This document shows, piece after piece, positions 60,403 to 64,000 of a stretch of 64,000 bases of DNA. A model generated the notes under the pieces. It was not told the origin of the DNA and did no database searches. It saw only the letters and a list, made by a program, of their open reading frames with translations. Within the stretch, counting starts at the first letter, position 1. The number at the start of each line of letters is the position of its first letter. Origin of the DNA: Onthophagus taurus (taxonomy: Eukaryota; Arthropoda; Insecta; Coleoptera; Scarabaeidae); the NCBI RefSeq assembly GCF_036711975.1, contig NW_027248941.1, forward strand, positions 2,852,001-2,916,000. The letters are read 5' to 3'. A program made the translations under genes and the position numbers.

Positions 60403-62064
60403 TTATCTTTGATAACTTCCAAATCCCAATCCGACTCCGCGCATTGTGTGGGTAGCCGTTCTCGCCACTTCGTATTGTTGTTCCATGGAACTAAACATTT
60501 CTTCTTGTCGTTTCATAACGTTTTCACCGGGATTCTTTCCTTGATCCGCTTGTTGCTCTTTAATCCCCATTAATCGTTTAAATTTGCTTGCAACTTTTCC
60601 ATCGGTATCTTGCGCGAACGTAGTCGTTTGCCAAACTTTCGTGCTTGTCGATGAAGATGATGACGAAGATGATGCTGCAGGGATGGGTTTTTCTTGATTT
60701 TGATCTTTTTTTTGCCACAATAATTTCCTCCTTTCGATTTGATCGCGGAAACGCCCCGTAATCCCCGGCATGAAAAACCTGTCCTTCTCAGTTTCCACCT
60801 TTTTCTCAACAACCTCATTTTTAACATAACCTAAAAAATAAAAAAAATGTATTATTTTATTATTTAAATTTGTTTTAACTCACCTTGAGGGCTTTTTATT
60901 TGATTTTTTTCTATTGCAACATTAACTTTGGGTGCCCCCTCGTACTTTTTGTCATATTTCCGATCATTTTTTTTGTTTCGATAATCGTTTCTTCGCGAAG
61001 GGGATCTGCTCCTTCTTTCGTGGCTCGGGGATCTCCTTCTCGAACGGTTTTCATCGCGGTTTTTATCTCTTGAGTACCTCGACGATGAGTACCGATCATC
61101 TCTATGTCGGTTATATTTCGTTTCTTTTTCCCTCCGATGATCATCTCGGCGGCCTCTATCCCGATTATCGCGATCGTGGCGGTTCCGAGGGCTTGGGGAG
61201 CGGTGGCGGGATCGTTTTTTGTTGTTCATACCGTTTGATGAGTCGCTGTCCTGTTGGAAAAAGTGCCCCGTTACGGCAGCCCCCAAAACATTTCTTTAAT
61301 CAAATAATTCTCTTCCGATGTCTCAATTTAATGCTTTATTACTTAATCTTAATTAAATCCTAATCCATTTTAGAATAACCCCTTTTCATTTTTTTGAAAA
61401 TACTCACCGGGCAGTTGTCAGGATCTTAACCCGTTTTTTCGTAGTCGTCGCTTGAACGTCGAAATCGAGTCTCGTGACCACAAATTCTTTATAATATATT
61501 AAAAATGTTAATATCATAGATCTTAAACGAAATTGTAAACGAAATCGCGTATTTTTTGCTTTAAATTTATTAATTTAACCTAACATAACCTCACTTTTCT
61601 TTTTTTTTAATTTAATATTTTTAAATCCAAACCCTTTCATTATTTTATTTACTCATTAATCTTTTTAATCGATTTTCTTAAACATTACCTCACTCATATC
61701 CATTTGGACCTCCTCGTAGTTGACATCGGCTTCTTGTTGGCGAGATTTTGGGGCCCCCATAGTTGACGGCAGCTCCTAATAACGTACGTCTTAGCTATAA
61801 TAGCACTTAATGTTAATAAATTGCGCTTAATTTTATTCCCGATTAAGTTGATTAATAGCATTAAACGTAAAAATTAATTTTAACCCAGCCCGAAAATATA
61901 ACCTCAATTCGCAAAAATGAAAACACCCCTTTTTGATTCCTTACCGATTTCCGATGTTTAGGGGAGTCCTCGTAATCATCATCGCTCCCGTAATTCGCTA
62001 ATTTATCCATCGTGGGGCTTAAAGCGCTTTTTAAGTCGAGCTTTTTCCCAGAGTAATTTGACAA
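60403..62064 (-). CDS. RSRC2: RSRC2-like arginine/serine-rich splicing-associated protein
   Basis: Exons 62064-61945, 61775-61689, 61250-60884 and 60830-60403 join in phase and give 333 residues. Residues ~77-180 are Arg/Ser/Asp-rich (RSRHRSPSPRNRHDRD, SRRRSPSHERRSRSPSRR). The C-terminal ~80 residues match the SMAP/RSRC2 domain: KLLWQKK, then KVWQTTTFAQ, KFKRLMGIKEQ, QEEMFSSMEQQYEVARTATH and RGVGLGFG. RSRC2 is a nuclear speckle protein linked to pre-mRNA processing. The first two exons (MSNYSGKKLDLKSAL...) are assigned by phase and acidic composition only; they could belong to a separate short gene. A possible 89-bp cassette exon (61408-61496) would shift the frame. Confidence 0.8.
61408..61496 (-). 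other. Candidate poison cassette exon of the RSRC2-like gene
   Basis: An AG acceptor (AAAG|AATTTG) and a strong donor (CCCG|GTGAGT) bound 89 bp. Inclusion between exons 2 and 3 would shift the frame and meet a TGA within it, which is how many SR-type genes limit their own level through decay. It could instead be an untranslated first exon of a shorter transcript. Confidence 0.4.
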
Positions 62065-62203
62065 TATGGCGGGGTGTAGGGGTTATTACCAACTTAAAAT
62101 TAATTTTTTCGTGCATAATTGGTTGCCTATTAATCAATGACAATTTAAAAAAATATTTATTCAACTAAAAATAAAAATATATCACTTTTTTATTATAAAC
62201 AAC

Positions 62204-62592
62204 TTAAATTTTGTAAATGGGGCGCTTCAGCGCCAAAATATCCTTAATTTCCGCCGGAACACATACGGCGCTAATCTCGTTATCGGATATAATCTTCCGG
62301 ATGTAATCCCGAGTCAATTGCACCAAACTCGGAACGCAATTTTCATTCGCAAAATACAAATGGAGATCGTTATTATACAAATTCGGTTGATAATCCGTCA
62401 AGTCATAACGAATTAGGAACTTCATATACTCTTCGTTAAGAACCTCCTTCACTTTCTCGATATAATCGGAATCATATCTATTCTCGTAAAGTGACATCTG
62501 AAAAGAGATTTTTAATATTAGTTTGGGGCTATTAACTCACTCACCATGAAACAGCGAGCGTAATCATCGCGCTTATTATTTTTTTCGCTCAT
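62204..62592 (-). CDS. Small SOCS-box-like protein, copy 1
   Basis: Exons 62592-62545 and 62497-62204 join in phase and give 113 residues. The C-terminal ~40 residues (from about 71) resemble a SOCS box: VPSLVQLTRDYIRKII, then VCVPAEIKDILALKR, matching the pattern SLxxLCRxxIRxxL...LPxxLKDYL, but the usual BC-box Cys is Thr. The N-terminal part is helical and charged, with no ankyrin, SH2 or SPRY domain. If real, it would bind Elongin B/C and perhaps Cullin-5; this is inferred from motif alone. A paralogue with the same exon structure lies directly upstream at 62844-63333. Confidence 0.75.
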
Positions 62593-62843
62593 GATTTATT
62601 TAAATAAATAAAAAAATTAAGGTGAGGTTATGTCACTTGGATTCCAAGGATATTATTTTTTGATTAATTGAACGCACCCCAATTATTTTCAGCTTAACCT
62701 AAAAATTAATTTTTTTTTTAAATAATTTAATTAAATTAAACAATTTCTTTTAAAGAAATATAAAAAAATCTTTATTTGAGTTTAAATATCTTTAATTTAA
62801 CTCAAAATATTGGTTAATAAGATATAAAATTAATAAAAGCATT

Positions 62844-63333
62844 CTAATAAATGCCACGTTTTAAAACTAAAATATCTTTAACATCTTGTGTAAGACTTAA
62901 TTTATGTATCCCATCGCTGCTTTTAAAATCATCCTCTTTAATTTGTTTATGAAACATAATCCTCCGAACGGCATCTCGAGATAATTGCAATAAACTCGGA
63001 ATCGTTTCTTTCTTTGCAAAGAACTTATCGAGGCTGGGACGATGCGAGAAATTCGAGCAATCGTTTAAAATGCAAACGAAATCTTTAAACGGGAATTTAT
63101 CCAGCTCCTTTTTGTAATGAAAGATAAATCCGGTGCATTCCGGGGATTTCTTTGCTCGGATTATCTTCGATAAACATTTTTCATACTCGTTATAGCTTGG
63201 ATACTGAAAATAAACAATTATAATTAATTAGTAACGATATAAATTCAAACTTCAAATTTATTTTTGAGGTTATGACACTTACAACTAAATCAAAAGGATT
63301 ATTGTTGATAACATCACGATTACATTCACCCAT
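62844..63333 (-). CDS. Small SOCS-box-like protein, copy 2
   Basis: Exons 63333-63283 and 63203-62844 join in phase and give 136 residues. The C-terminus (from about 85) carries IPSLLQLSRDAVRRIM, then LSLTQDVKDILVLKRGIY, aligning with copy 1 (VPSLVQLTRDYIRKII ... AEIKDILALKRPIY). Here the BC-box Cys position is Ser, and a longer charged linker separates the two halves. The N-terminal half has a few aligned aromatic and charged positions with copy 1 but is much less alike. The intron phase (0, after 16-17 codons) is the same in both, supporting tandem duplication. Confidence 0.75.
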
Positions 63334-63656
63334 TCTTTTTTGCGATCTATAAACTCAATTTAAATCGAGGATAAAGTAAATAATTAATGAATATTTGGTG
63401 AAATCGCAGAAATGACTACAAAATGAAACCCAAAGAGATATAATTTAAGTGATCGCCAATTTTTGTGGTTAATATGTCAATGATCGAAACTTTTTTACTT
63501 AAATTTTTAAGTAATTTAATTAATTTAAGCAATTAAAATCGTCTTTTTGATCGATTATAATCAATTAATTTTAATAATTGGATAATTATATAAATAAAAA
63601 ATTAAAATAAATTTTAATTTAAATTCAACATAACCTCAAACAATCTAACCTCAAAA
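63334..63656. promoter_or_regulatory. Divergent promoter region
   Basis: A gap of 323 bp separates the start codons of SOCS-box-like copy 2 (-) and ZNHIT2 (+), so the two may share a promoter. It has two AACCTCA strings close to the ZNHIT2 start. Confidence 0.4.
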
Positions 63657-64000
63657 ATGGCTTCGGCTAATATTTGCGAAATGTAACTAAAACCGTTTTA
63701 ATCCCCCAAATAATTGTTAATAATCTTTTTTTAGATGTAATTTAAAATCGGGGCGATACACTTGCCCCCGCTGCAACATTCTTTATTGCTCAACAACTTG
63801 TTATCAATCCATAACCCACAATAATTGTTCAGAAAGTTTTTTTAAAGATTGCGTTGATGAAATGCTCCAATCCGTTAATAAAGATCCAAAGAATAAACGT
63901 GACGTTGAAGAGCTTTTAAAGCGAGTTAACGGCGATTTCAATGAAATTGATGCGCAATTATTAGATTCCGATGATGATGAGAACTGCCCGGACGACATTA
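63657..64000 (+). CDS. ZNHIT2: ZNHIT2, HIT-type zinc-finger protein (5' part only)
   Basis: Exons 63657-63682 and 63735 onward join in phase (MASANICEI-CNLKSGRYTCPRCN) and run off the window. The HIT finger is complete: ICEIC, YTCPRCNILYCSTTCYQ, then HNNCSESFFKDCV, with the paired Cys and His/Cys ligands. ZNHIT2 helps the R2TP/HSP90 chaperone system assemble U5 snRNP. After the finger the sequence turns helical and acidic (LLDSDDDENCPDD), as in the family. About 90 of an expected ~400 residues are visible. Confidence 0.9.

Noticed and set aside
61284-61286. A start at 61286 for the RSRC2-like protein
   Set aside because: The codon is TTG, and an acceptor at 61251 with matching phase gives a better model.

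Overview
The window looks like a nuclear contig from an insect. Evidence: AT-rich DNA, short introns with GT-AG borders, a Dbx homeobox gene, a near-invariant LC8 dynein light chain, a Y14/tsu gene and other animal housekeeping genes. A beetle or similar holometabolan is my guess; the sequence alone does not prove the order. Gene models were built by hand from reading frames, splice signals and phase agreement. No RNA or database was used.

Layout. 660-1547 (+): a small secreted protein. 2094-14468 (-): the four-exon homeobox gene Dbx, with large introns full of repeats and GC-rich islands. 14.5-24.7 kb: a gene-poor stretch with a ~185-bp satellite array, fold-back elements and GC-rich blocks that may be Dbx regulatory DNA. 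24.7-25.7 kb (-): a trypsin-fold serine protease. 28.1-30.7 kb (-): two adjacent LIM-domain genes with extreme cysteine-rich regions, one carrying about 38 x-Pro-Cys triplets. 31.4-32.7 kb (-): proteasome subunit Rpn9/PSMD13. 34.8-35.3 kb (+): ctp. 35.3-41.2 kb: noncoding, with a nested transposon and a duplicated module. 41.2-51.5 kb (+): a six-exon gene for a ~2,344-residue Asn/Glu-rich protein that I do not recognise.

55.4-63.3 kb is a compact block of minus-strand genes: Wee1 kinase, a coiled-coil protein, tsu (RBM8A), RABAC1/PRA1, an RSRC2-like splicing protein and two tandem small SOCS-box-like proteins. The first exons of ZNHIT2 run off the right edge on the plus strand, divergent from the last SOCS-box-like gene. 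Most of the block is cell-cycle, RNA-processing and trafficking housekeeping; the genes do not form one pathway.

The most unusual content is (1) the pair of LIM / Cys-Pro-repeat genes in mirror-image domain order, which splice phase would even allow to be joined, (2) the tandem SOCS-box-like mini-proteins whose BC box lacks the usual Cys, (3) the giant Asn/Glu-rich protein with a 10-residue repeat and two PP1-docking-like motifs, (4) many decayed local duplications, including pieces of tsu, Dbx exon 2 and a LIM-gene exon, and (5) a recurring TAGATGGCGC-like motif between genes. No rRNA, tRNA or CRISPR array was seen, and no retroviral element was recognised.
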